This document shows, piece after piece, positions 12,863 to 20,839 of a DNA stretch of 34,495 nucleotides. Origin of the DNA: CALMEH01 sp964548225 (GTDB taxonomy: Bacteria > Acidobacteriota > Blastocatellia > Pyrinomonadales > Pyrinomonadaceae). The stretch spans positions 1-34,495 of the forward strand of contig CAZJQP010000054.1 in assembly GCA_964548225.1 (NCBI GenBank), read 5' to 3'. Positions within the stretch are counted from its first letter, which is position 1. The number at the start of each line of letters is the position of its first letter. The translations under genes were made by a program, and so were the position numbers. The notes under the pieces are model-generated. The model ran no database searches. It was not told the DNA's origin and saw only the letters and a list, made by a program, of their open reading frames with translations.

Positions 12863-13710
12863 AAATTAGTATTTGGTTTCAGTAAAATTTTTTCCTCAAA
12901 ATCCATTGCCGGCGCACCAAAAACACAGCGTAATTTTCCGGCAAATGTTTTTTTAGTTTTCATCGCTTCCCAAGTTTCAGCCCAACCGTGCGAATTTATC
13001 CAAAGCAAGTTATAACTGTGAATCGGTTTGATTATTCCATAGCGAACTTCTGCTTTTTCTTCAACAAACGAGCCGAAAATTCTGTCCCAAAAGATAAAAA
13101 TTCCGGCATAATTTTTGTCGAGATATTCTTCATTTACGCCGTGATGAACGCGATGATGCGAAGGTGTGTTGAAAATGTATTCGATGAATTTCGGAAATTT
13201 ATAAATCGTTTTCGTGTGAATCCAAAATTGATAAATCAGATTCAAACCGTGCATAAAAAGAAACGCCCAAAGCGGAAAACCAAAAAAGGCGAGCGGCAGA
13301 TAAAAAATCCAATGCGCGATGCCCGAAAACCAGCTCTGGCGCACAGCGACTGACAAATTGTATTGATTCGACGAATGATGAACGACATGGAAATTCCAGA
13401 AAAAACGTGATTCGTGGCTGATGCGGTGAAACCAATAATAAAGAAAATCGTCGGCAAAAAGCAAAATCGCCCACGACCACCAAGCATTCATCGGCATTTG
13501 AAACAGCGCAAAATTTTGATAAATTCCTTCGTAAAAAAATGTCTGAATAAAGCCAAGAACAAATCCGAAAGCGATGCTTCCGGAACCGAGCGCAATATTT
13601 GTCCAAACGTCTTTGCGGTCGTAAGTTTCCTCTTTTCTAACGGACAGATAAGTTTCCAACGCTATCATCAACGCGAAAAAAGGAATAGCAATGACCGTCG
13701 GTTTCAACAT
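12859..13710 (-). CDS. sterol desaturase/fatty acid hydroxylase family membrane protein
   Basis: The protein is an integral membrane di-iron oxygenase of the fatty acid hydroxylase superfamily (283 residues). The histidine clusters that bind iron are visible: HRISHE (about 119), HVVHHSSNQYN (about 133) and HHRVHHG (about 215), separated by hydrophobic helices. The substrate, a lipid acyl chain or an isoprenoid, cannot be told from sequence. It is first in a three-gene minus-strand unit with the DUF3298-like protein and the mutase small subunit. Nearby HMG-CoA reductase makes an isoprenoid connection conceivable, but that is only inference. Confidence 0.9.
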   Translation of the reverse strand: MLKPTVIAIPFFALMIALETYLSVRKEETYDRKDVWTNIALGSGSIAFGFVLGFIQTFFYEGIYQNFALFQMPMNAWWSWAILLFADDFLYYWFHRISHESRFFWNFHVVHHSSNQYNLSVAVRQSWFSGIAHWIFYLPLAFFGFPLWAFLFMHGLNLIYQFWIHTKTIYKFPKFIEYIFNTPSHHRVHHGVNEEYLDKNYAGIFIFWDRIFGSFVEEKAEVRYGIIKPIHSYNLLWINSHGWAETWEAMKTKKTFAGKLRCVFGAPAMDFEEKILLKPNTNL

Positions 13711-13747
13711 ACGAAAATTATAAGATGAAATTGCAAAAAAAGTCTTG

Positions 13748-14200
13748 TTAAATAATAAATTTCCTCATACAGACACTATTTTCAATTCCTTCATATTGCC
13801 CGTAATTCGGAATAATTTCGTAACCGCTTTTTTGATACAAACGAATAGCTTCAGGTTGTTTCAAACCTGTTTCCAAAACGCATTCGGAAAAATTCAATTC
13901 TTTCGACCAAGTTTCGAGTTCCACCAAAACCTTACCGGCAATTCCGCGCCCACGCAGATTTTCTCTAACAAACATTCGCTTTATTTCGACTGTGGTTTCG
14001 GCAAATTCTTTAAATGCTCCGCAACCGACGGCAATTTCGTCCTCGTAAGCTACAACAACCTCACGGATTTTATCAATTTTATTAAATTGCGCGTAAAACG
14101 AATGCTCCGCGCCATCACGAATCGCCAATTCCGCATCAAGCAGAGCGACCAACTCCCGAAAATCCTCATTATCCGAATCGGTTCTCAAAAGCCTAATCAT
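13748..14200 (-). CDS. GNAT-family N-acetyltransferase
   Basis: The acetyl-CoA binding motif A is RGRGIAGKVLVELE with the preceding strand EIKRMFVRENLRG; motif B is ETGLKQPEAIRLYQKSGYE. About 150 residues, one GNAT domain. I take ATG 14200 rather than the TTG at 14215; the gene begins 11 bp after the end of the YdeI-like gene and is probably coupled to it. The acetyl acceptor is unknown. Confidence 0.9.
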   Translation of the reverse strand: MIRLLRTDSDNEDFRELVALLDAELAIRDGAEHSFYAQFNKIDKIREVVVAYEDEIAVGCGAFKEFAETTVEIKRMFVRENLRGRGIAGKVLVELETWSKELNFSECVLETGLKQPEAIRLYQKSGYEIIPNYGQYEGIENSVCMRKFII

Positions 14201-14211
14201 ATTTCCCAATA

Positions 14212-14766
14212 TCAAAGCCGTTTTTCTGTCGCGCTTGCTTCAATCAATTTTTCAAGTCTGCTTACCCGCGTCTTTTCCTGCTTGGCGGTCATCACCCAAT
14301 TTATCATCTGCTTACGATACCAATTCGCCTGTTTTTCAAAAAATCTCCAACCGATTTCATTTGCCCGAAACCATTTTTCAAATTCCTCGGAAAACTGCTT
14401 CAATTCATTTTCGTATACATAAATCGCCGATTTATCTTCTAAACGCTTTTCAAACGCCGCAATTCCTTCGGGTTTCATCAAACCTTTTTCAGTCAAAACT
14501 CTGACCTTTTCGATATTCACCGCGCTCCAATTACTATTCGGACGGCGCGGCGTAAAACGATTGCAATAACTCTCCTCATCAATCTTGCGCCGCACGCCAT
14601 CAATCCAACCGAAACACAAAGCCTGATCAACCGATTCGCTCCAAGACATCCCGCCTTTGCCCGATTTAACGTTGTAATAACCGACGATAATTTCAGTTTC
14701 CTTATCGTGATTTTCTTCGAGCCAGTGGCGGAAATCGTTTTGTGTTGGAAAGAAAATTGGATTCAT
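14212..14766 (-). CDS. YdeI/OmpD-associated family protein
   Basis: A 184-residue protein with the pattern of the YdeI/OmdA family: FPTQNDFRHWLEENHDKETE, WSESVDQALCFGWIDGVRRK, the RFTPRRPNSNWSAVNIEKV motif and a C-terminal region with WV(M)TAKQEKTRVSRLEKLI. Members are soluble and linked to bacteriocin or peptide protection in a few bacteria, but their biochemistry is unclear. ATG 14766 follows the XisI gene end by only 2 bp, and the GNAT gene follows, so xisI, ydeI and gnat may form one transcript. Confidence 0.85.
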   Translation of the reverse strand: MNPIFFPTQNDFRHWLEENHDKETEIIVGYYNVKSGKGGMSWSESVDQALCFGWIDGVRRKIDEESYCNRFTPRRPNSNWSAVNIEKVRVLTEKGLMKPEGIAAFEKRLEDKSAIYVYENELKQFSEEFEKWFRANEIGWRFFEKQANWYRKQMINWVMTAKQEKTRVSRLEKLIEASATEKRL

Positions 14767-14768
14767 TT

Positions 14769-15119
14769 TTAGGCTAAAGCGTATTCACCATATTTACGCA
14801 AAGTTGGCGAATGAAAGGCGAGAACGATTTTGTCTTTGGGAACGCCAAGATTTTCTAAATCACCGGCGATACCTTCTTCGGTTGCGTCTTTTTGAATCCA
14901 GATTTTGCCGTTGATGATGTCGAGATGCGCGACCGCATAATAAGTTCGTTCGTATTTTTCCCAAGCGATATTGAACAAAACGTAACTGTCGCGCTCACGG
15001 TCAAAAACCACTTCAACCATATTTTCAATCGCCGTTTGGTCATTAACCCGACGATAAAATTCGGCTTTTTTCGTTAAGACGGTTTCGATTATTCGACGTA
15101 ATTCGTTTATATTTTCCAT
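14769..15119 (-). CDS. XisI-family protein (fdxN element excision controlling factor)
   Basis: The 116 residues match XisI nearly from end to end: FDRERDSYVLFNIAWEK, HLDIINGKIWIQKDATEEGI and a C-terminal LGVPKDKIVLAFHSPTLRKY. XisI proteins were named from cyanobacterial fdxN element excision and usually sit beside xisH. No xisH-like ORF is adjacent; upstream is the WG-repeat gene. ATG 15119 is preferred over TTG 15140 because the family begins here. The role outside cyanobacterial excision elements is not established. Confidence 0.88.
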   Translation of the reverse strand: MENINELRRIIETVLTKKAEFYRRVNDQTAIENMVEVVFDRERDSYVLFNIAWEKYERTYYAVAHLDIINGKIWIQKDATEEGIAGDLENLGVPKDKIVLAFHSPTLRKYGEYALA

Positions 15120-15187
15120 TACACGAATACCTATTTTCAATTTGGAGAAAATCCATTTGCTTTAAGAAAATGTTGGAATTATTAAAA

Positions 15188-17371
15188 TTAATCTTCAAAA
15201 AATTCAGCTCCATCCTTACTGATATAGAACCTATTATTATCAAGGATAACGGAGGCTAGTCCATTTTTGAATGAACTAGCAAAGTTATATTTAAACTGAA
15301 TAATTTCATTATCTTTTTTATCAATAAAGCCGTATTTTCCATTTAATTTGACACATGCTAAATCTTCACTAAATGGTTTTGCTTCGGCATATTTGAATGG
15401 AATAATTTCATAACCTGTTTTATCAATAAAACCATATTCTCCATAAACTCCCCGTAACTTCATACAAGCTAACCCTTCGTGAAAATACTCGGAACTAGAA
15501 CTTAATTCATACTTAAATTCTATAACCTCATATCCTGAATTATCGATAAATCCACAAGTAGGCGATTCTTTCTTATAAACAATAATCCCTGCCATTCCTT
15601 CCTTAAAATTGTATATTGTGTCATAAATTCTGAAAGGAATTATCTCTTTTCCAGTTTTATCTATGAAAGAATATTCATAACCACGACTGACCCAAGCAAA
15701 ACCTTCGCTAAAAGATTGAGCTGAACTATAGGAGAAAGGAACGACTAAATTATTATTTTTATCAATAAAACCGTTTCCATTAAGCCATCCGTCCTTGAAC
15801 ACTCTAGCCAGTCCTTCCCAAAAAGATGAAGCACCATCATATTTAATCGGAATAACTTCTTCATCTTTGTTGTTAATAAATCCAAATTTATTTTTTAACT
15901 TTACAGGTGCTAAACCTTCATTGAAAGTGCCTATTTCATCGTATTTAGGCGGAATTATCAACTCGCCTGACTTATTAAAAACTTCACATTTACCGCCTCG
16001 GCTCAAACTGATAAGTCCTTCAGCGAAACAATAATCGCCTGAATAGTATTTAGGCGTTATAAATTCTTTTCCTGTTTTATCTATAAATCCTATCTTTTCA
16101 TTATAGATAACTCTGGCTATTCCATCCTCTGTATCTGGGGTTGCAAAATCATATTTGAACGGTGTGATTTCATCTCCATTTTTGTTAATGAATCCATATT
16201 TTTCTTCTAGTTTCACACAAGCCATTTCATTATTAAAGAATCGAATATCAATATATTTCGGTTCAACGATAATCTTTTTTTCACTATCACAAAAGCCCCA
16301 TTTATCGCTTTTTTTGTAAGGAATTAACTTGAATTCTGATTCTTTAAATTCTGCGGTTTCTTCAATTTCTTCAATTTCTTTTATTTTATCTGCTAAAACA
16401 GATTTCGTTTTAGGATGCTGAATCCATTCTGAAAATCTTTTATCAAAATGCGCTTTGACATCTTCTCCTGTTTCTTTTGTAATCTGCTTTCCTTCTTGAT
16501 GAAGTTGAGAATTGTCGTTCCGAAATTCTGCAATTTCGTTTTTCAAACTTTTCGCTATTTCTTCTGATTTTTCTTCACTAAATTTAACACCGCTAACTTT
16601 TCCACCTTCGCGGAGAATTCGATACCCAAGTTGTTCAAGTTTATCGGTTTTGCTCTCAATTAGCTTTCTTAAATTTTCTATGTCTTCATTGTGTTGCGCT
16701 TGTCCTTCCAACAATTCATCAAGCGAAAATTGGATTTCGCTTAAAACTCTCTTGAAAAAAACATTAGCAACTTCAGGCTTGGCTAATTCTGTTTCAAAAT
16801 GCGCTTCAAATCTTTCAAGCAATCTGTGTTGCAGAATTTCAACAAATCGCGTCGGCAAAATATCGCTTTTGGGTAATTCTTTAATCAGAGCATTATTTGT
16901 GTCAGTTTGCAGTTTTTGAGAGATTTTGCCATTCAACAATAATTGCTTGATTTGATTTTCGTCAACATTGATTTCAACAAAATCGCCTTGCGTCAATTTT
17001 GCTAATTCAAGGCGCAAATATTTTTCAACTTCTTTGATGTATTCAAGATTATATTTTTCGGATTTCGTTTCTTTAATCTCACCTCGATACATACCACAAA
17101 TATCAAGAACTGCTTGTAACTGAGAATGACGGATAGATTTGTAAAGGGTATTGCTGTTATCGCGTATCCAGCGGGGAAATTTATTTTTGAGGTTGTTTTT
17201 GACTAAATTATAATTTCTATCAACAACGCTCCCTAAAATCTCTGTATGAATTCCATCAAGCGAACTTTTTATCCACGAGTCATCTTTACTTTTAGCAAGG
17301 TCAGCCGCCAAAAAATTAGACAAAAAAAGTCCGGCAGAATAAAAAAAGTAAATGAAAGATTGTTCAAACAT
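15188..17371 (-). CDS. WG-repeat protein with helical N-terminal region
   Basis: Residues 1-24 are hydrophobic, either a membrane anchor or an uncleaved signal. Residues 30-310 are mostly helical, with LLERFEAHFETELAKP and a charged coiled-coil stretch near 215-310, and faintly resemble helical domains that precede NTPase modules of STAND-type sensors. From about 350 to the end there are ten to eleven WG (KWG) repeats of roughly 35 residues with the core YGFIDKTGKEIIPFKY...F.EGLA.VKLNGK. WG repeats are thought to be beta structures for binding. ATG at 17371. The gene stands alone between the mutase large subunit and xisI; its lower base composition and accessory neighbours suggest acquired DNA. 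Function unknown. Confidence 0.85.
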   Translation of the reverse strand: MFEQSFIYFFYSAGLFLSNFLAADLAKSKDDSWIKSSLDGIHTEILGSVVDRNYNLVKNNLKNKFPRWIRDNSNTLYKSIRHSQLQAVLDICGMYRGEIKETKSEKYNLEYIKEVEKYLRLELAKLTQGDFVEINVDENQIKQLLLNGKISQKLQTDTNNALIKELPKSDILPTRFVEILQHRLLERFEAHFETELAKPEVANVFFKRVLSEIQFSLDELLEGQAQHNEDIENLRKLIESKTDKLEQLGYRILREGGKVSGVKFSEEKSEEIAKSLKNEIAEFRNDNSQLHQEGKQITKETGEDVKAHFDKRFSEWIQHPKTKSVLADKIKEIEEIEETAEFKESEFKLIPYKKSDKWGFCDSEKKIIVEPKYIDIRFFNNEMACVKLEEKYGFINKNGDEITPFKYDFATPDTEDGIARVIYNEKIGFIDKTGKEFITPKYYSGDYCFAEGLISLSRGGKCEVFNKSGELIIPPKYDEIGTFNEGLAPVKLKNKFGFINNKDEEVIPIKYDGASSFWEGLARVFKDGWLNGNGFIDKNNNLVVPFSYSSAQSFSEGFAWVSRGYEYSFIDKTGKEIIPFRIYDTIYNFKEGMAGIIVYKKESPTCGFIDNSGYEVIEFKYELSSSSEYFHEGLACMKLRGVYGEYGFIDKTGYEIIPFKYAEAKPFSEDLACVKLNGKYGFIDKKDNEIIQFKYNFASSFKNGLASVILDNNRFYISKDGAEFFED

Positions 17372-17422
17372 TGATAAAACTTAATTCAAAAAAATTCCTC
17401 AAAAATAGTTGAAGGATTAAAA

Positions 17423-17452
17423 AGGAAAAATCTCAAATTTGAGATTTTTCCT
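17423..17452 (-). terminator. palindromic terminator of mutase large subunit
   Basis: A 15-bp perfect palindrome (arm AGGAAAAATCTCAAA) touches the stop codon of the mutase gene and is followed on the minus strand by TTTTTAATCC. Confidence 0.8.
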
Positions 17453-19125
17453 CAAAAAGCCGGTTCTTCATAGATTCCATAAACATCTCTTAAAGCCGTG
17501 CAGATTTCTTCGACTGTCGCGTAGGCTTTGACGGCTTCAATGGTTAGCGGCATCAGGTTTTCGTTGGCTTTTGCGCCTTGTTTGAGTTTTTCCAAGACGT
17601 TGGCGACTGCGCCATTGTCGCGCTTGGTTTTGGTTTCATGCAGTCTTTCTAATTGATGGTCACGGACGGTTTCGTCAATTTGTAAGATGTCGGTTTTGTG
17701 CATTTCCTGCGACATTGAATATTTGTTCACGCCGACGATGATTTGTTCATTGCGTTCGACGGCTTTTTGATATTGGTAGGCGGATTCTTGGATTTCGCGT
17801 TGCGGAAATCCGGCTTCGACGGCTTCGACCATTCCGCCGAATCCGTCAATTTTGTCGAAATAATCGAAACAGCCGTCAACCATTTTCTGCGTCAGACTTT
17901 CCAGATAAAACGAACCGCCGAGCGGGTCAACCGTGTTCACCACGCCGGTTTCTTCGGCGATGATTTGCTGTGTTCGTAGAGCGATTAATGCCGCCGCGTC
18001 GGTCGGGAGCGCGAGTGCTTCGTCATAAGAATCGGTGTGCAGAGATTGCGTTCCGCCGAGGACTCCGGCGAGTGCTTGAATCGCAACACGGGCAATATTA
18101 TTTAATGGTTGCTGAACCGTGAGCGAAACTCCGGCAGTTTGCGTGTGAAAACGCATCTGCATTGTGCGCGGATTTTTTGCACCGAAACGCTCTTTCATCG
18201 TTTGCGCCCAGACGACGCGAGCGGCGCGATATTTGGCGATTTCTTCAAAAAAATCGTTGTGCGCGTTGAAGAAAAACGAGATGCGCGGCACGAATTCGTC
18301 AACTTCCAAACCTCTTTCAACACCGTATTGAACATATTCCACGCCGTCGCGCAAAGTGAACGCGAGTTCCTGCAAAGCGGTCGCGCCGGCTTCGCGGATG
18401 TGATAGCCGCTGACGGAAATCGGATTGTATTTCGGCAGATGTTTCGCGGAAAATTCAAACGTATCAATGACCAATTTCATCGCGGGTTTAATTGGATAAA
18501 CCCATTCTTTCTGCGCGATATATTCCTTTAAAATATCGTTTTGGAGAGTGCCGGAAATCTTCTTAAAATCTGCACCTTGTTTTTCGGCGAGCGCGACATA
18601 AAACGCAAGAAAAATCCAAGCCGGAGCATTGATTGTTTGCGAAATCGTAACTTCTTCAAGATTGATTCCATCAAACAAAACTTCAAAATCGGCAAAACTT
18701 GATACAGCCACGCCGCATTTGCCGACTTCGCCTTCGCTCAAAGGCGAATCGGCATCCAAACCCATCAAAGCAGGTAAATCGTAAGCCGTCGAAAGTCCTG
18801 TTTGACCTTGCGACATCAGATATTTGAAACGCCGATTTGTTTCTTCAGGCGAAGAAAATCCGGCAAATTGTCGCATTGTCCAGAGTTTGCCGCGATAACC
18901 CGTCGGATGAATGCCGCGTTTGTAAGGATATTCGCCCGGAAAACCGATTTCGTCCAAATCTTCCGTGTCGCTTTCCGTATAAAGCCGTTCGACCGGCTCT
19001 AACGATACGCCTTCAAATGACTTTTTCCGTTCCGCCGTTTTGTCCAAAACTCTCTGCAAAGTTTCCGCTTCCCAACGCGCCTTTTCCGCTTGTGCTTCCG
19101 TGATTGCTTCTTTAACTTCTGCCAT
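17452..19125 (-). CDS. icmA: acyl-CoA mutase large subunit, isobutyryl-CoA mutase-like
   Basis: This is the TIM-barrel subunit of a two-subunit B12-dependent acyl-CoA mutase (557 residues, no B12 domain of its own). RGIHPTGYRGKLWTMRQFAG, GQTGLSTAYDLPALMG, TLQNDILKEY and ISVSGYHIREAG (catalytic His242) fix the family. At the two substrate-choosing positions known from methylmalonyl-CoA mutase (Tyr89, Arg207) it has Phe87 and Gln205, the isobutyryl-CoA mutase pair, so n-butyryl/isobutyryl-CoA interconversion is more likely than methylmalonyl-CoA. Pivalyl-CoA mutases can share the pair. ATG 19125. It is separated from HMG-CoA reductase by 162 bp; the small subunit lies at 11717-12121. Confidence 0.9.
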   Translation of the reverse strand: MAEVKEAITEAQAEKARWEAETLQRVLDKTAERKKSFEGVSLEPVERLYTESDTEDLDEIGFPGEYPYKRGIHPTGYRGKLWTMRQFAGFSSPEETNRRFKYLMSQGQTGLSTAYDLPALMGLDADSPLSEGEVGKCGVAVSSFADFEVLFDGINLEEVTISQTINAPAWIFLAFYVALAEKQGADFKKISGTLQNDILKEYIAQKEWVYPIKPAMKLVIDTFEFSAKHLPKYNPISVSGYHIREAGATALQELAFTLRDGVEYVQYGVERGLEVDEFVPRISFFFNAHNDFFEEIAKYRAARVVWAQTMKERFGAKNPRTMQMRFHTQTAGVSLTVQQPLNNIARVAIQALAGVLGGTQSLHTDSYDEALALPTDAAALIALRTQQIIAEETGVVNTVDPLGGSFYLESLTQKMVDGCFDYFDKIDGFGGMVEAVEAGFPQREIQESAYQYQKAVERNEQIIVGVNKYSMSQEMHKTDILQIDETVRDHQLERLHETKTKRDNGAVANVLEKLKQGAKANENLMPLTIEAVKAYATVEEICTALRDVYGIYEEPAF

Positions 19126-19229
19126 AAAATTATTGTTATTAGATTATTAAACTCAATACAGATATTAGTTTAAGGCGACAAAAACCGCAAAGCAAGCAGA
19201 AACCAATTAACCGCGAAAAACTCGAAGAA

Positions 19230-19268
19230 CGCGAAAAATTTCCTATCTTTCTTTCGTTTCTTTTCGCG
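19230..19268 (-). repeat. inverted repeat between HMGR and mutase genes
   Basis: CGCGAAAA and TTTTCGCG flank a T/C-rich loop in the 162-bp gap. It may be a weak terminator or a remnant of a dispersed palindromic repeat. Confidence 0.4.
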
Positions 19269-19287
19269 TATTTCACGATTAAACTTC

Positions 19288-20454
19288 CTAGCGGTTTCGT
19301 CCGAGTTGTTCGTGCGATGAAACCCATTCATCGGCGATAACAGCCGTTCCGAGCGATAATTCGCCGCAAAGAACAGTTGCGGCGACGATCTCGGCGAATT
19401 TTTTCGCTTTGTTATTGCCATAACAATCAAGCAATTCGAGGCATTCTTTTTGAGTTGGCAAACCTGTTCCGCCGCCGTAAGTTGCGACAATTAAAGAAGG
19501 AATCGTAACCGAAAAATAATAATCGCCGGACTTTGTAATTTCCGCATAAACCGCCGCCGCCGAGCTTTCGGCGACATTTGCAACATCTTGTCCGCAAGCA
19601 ATGAACATTGCCGTAATGCCGTTTGCCGAATGTGCGCCGTTGTTGTTCACGCCCGCAAGGTATCCGCCGAGTTGTGAGGTCAGACGCGCTTCAAAGATTT
19701 GCTCGACTGAAACGTGCATTATTTGCTTCAATTTTTCAGCCGAAATTGTTGCTTCGGCAATGACTTTTTTGCCGCGTGTGTTGAGCGTATTCACCCACGA
19801 AGTTTTTTTGTCGGTTGCCAGACTTCCTTCGAGTTGATAGCGTTCGATGCCTTCATAAACCGTGCAAATCCAATCGCAAGCGGCTTTCGTCGCCTTGCCG
19901 ACCATATTTTGTCCAGCTGCATCGCCCGTTGTGTAATTAAACCGCAAATATAAAAATCGGCTCGCAGGAAATTGCTGAATATCGCGCAATTTCCCAACAC
20001 TCGTCGTCGTTTCGGCTTTGGCTTTTATTTCGGCAAAATTTTCTTTTATCCAAACGCTAAATTGTTGTGCTTCCCGCGCCGATTTGAACACAAAAACCGG
20101 TGCGCGTTGCATCGCATCATCAACCACCGTCGTCGTAACGCCGCCCGATTCGCGCAGAAGTTTCATTCCGCGATTATACGAAGCAACCAAAGTTCCTTCG
20201 GTCGTTGCCAACGGCACAAAAAATTCGCCTTTTGCATATTCTCCATTAACCAAAAGCGGTCCGGCAAGATCAATCGGAACTTGGGCGACACCGATAAAAT
20301 TTTCGATATTTCCTTGCGTTATCGAAGGTTCAAACGAAAATTGCCCGACGTGATTTAGCTCGGCATTTGTTTGCTCTTTAGCAAATTTACGTCTTTCCAA
20401 CGCTGCTTCGCCGGTATAATCGTTTTCTTTGTTTCGTGGAATTTTAGCGGTCAT
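19288..20454 (-). CDS. class I hydroxymethylglutaryl-CoA reductase
   Basis: The enzyme reduces HMG-CoA to mevalonate with two NADPH, the committed step of the mevalonate route to isoprenoids. Signature residues, numbered from ATG 20454: ENFIGVAQVP (51-60), catalytic Glu86 (TTEGTLVAS), the catalytic Lys of TDKK (216/217), Asp290 (ACGQD) and His381 (SSHEQLGRNR). GDAAGQNM is the cofactor-binding segment. The TDKK and IPSLIVATYGGGTGLPTQKE segments point to class I, the type of eukaryotes and archaea. ATG 20454 is chosen over TTG 20463; it overlaps the upstream stop codon region by 11 bp. Tightly coupled to the 131-residue protein and the dehydratase-like gene. Confidence 0.92.
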   Translation of the reverse strand: MTAKIPRNKENDYTGEAALERRKFAKEQTNAELNHVGQFSFEPSITQGNIENFIGVAQVPIDLAGPLLVNGEYAKGEFFVPLATTEGTLVASYNRGMKLLRESGGVTTTVVDDAMQRAPVFVFKSAREAQQFSVWIKENFAEIKAKAETTTSVGKLRDIQQFPASRFLYLRFNYTTGDAAGQNMVGKATKAACDWICTVYEGIERYQLEGSLATDKKTSWVNTLNTRGKKVIAEATISAEKLKQIMHVSVEQIFEARLTSQLGGYLAGVNNNGAHSANGITAMFIACGQDVANVAESSAAAVYAEITKSGDYYFSVTIPSLIVATYGGGTGLPTQKECLELLDCYGNNKAKKFAEIVAATVLCGELSLGTAVIADEWVSSHEQLGRNR

Positions 20455-20839
20455 TTTCTTCAATCCATTGAGGAATAATCATAATCAAATACTCAGCGTA
20501 TTCTTTCGTATATTCGATATTTTGTTTTTCTGCATTTATGTTAATCAATTCAATAACTTTAGGACTATAAGTTAATTGCAAACGGAAATTTTCCAAATGT
20601 TTGACGGGCATTGTAAGTAGTATAAACCGCCCATTGCTTCGATGATGTCCAATAACAGTCGCATCATTACACATTCCACCGTAAACAGACGCAATATAAA
20701 CTTTTGCGCCGCCTCGAAAGTGTTTTGTTCCTTTTCTCGGAATATGTTCCTCGCCAAATAAAATATCTTCTTTGACATTGGCAGTAGCACACCAAATAGA
20801 TTCAATATTAGGCTTTTTTTCTCGTCCTGTATCAAACAT
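20444..20839 (-). CDS. conserved-looking small protein of unknown function in the operon
   Basis: 131 residues from ATG 20839, which overlaps the dehydratase stop codon (ATGTTTGA), a classic coupling arrangement; its own end overlaps the HMGR start. The centre EEHIPRKGTKHFRGGAKVYI, ASVYGGMCNDATVIGHHR and PVKHLENFRLQLTYSPKVIE is dense in conserved-looking polar residues and looks like a compact soluble alpha/beta domain. No signal, membrane segment or known catalytic motif is seen. I have an impression of similar small hypothetical proteins elsewhere but cannot name a family. Coupling to metabolic enzymes may be functional or a late insertion. Confidence 0.8.
   Translation of the reverse strand: MFDTGREKKPNIESIWCATANVKEDILFGEEHIPRKGTKHFRGGAKVYIASVYGGMCNDATVIGHHRSNGRFILLTMPVKHLENFRLQLTYSPKVIELININAEKQNIEYTKEYAEYLIMIIPQWIEENDR

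Noticed and set aside
17452..19125. Plain methylmalonyl-CoA mutase call
   Set aside because: Phe87 and Gln205 disagree with the Tyr/Arg pair of methylmalonyl-CoA mutases; the isobutyryl-type call explains the residues better, though untested.
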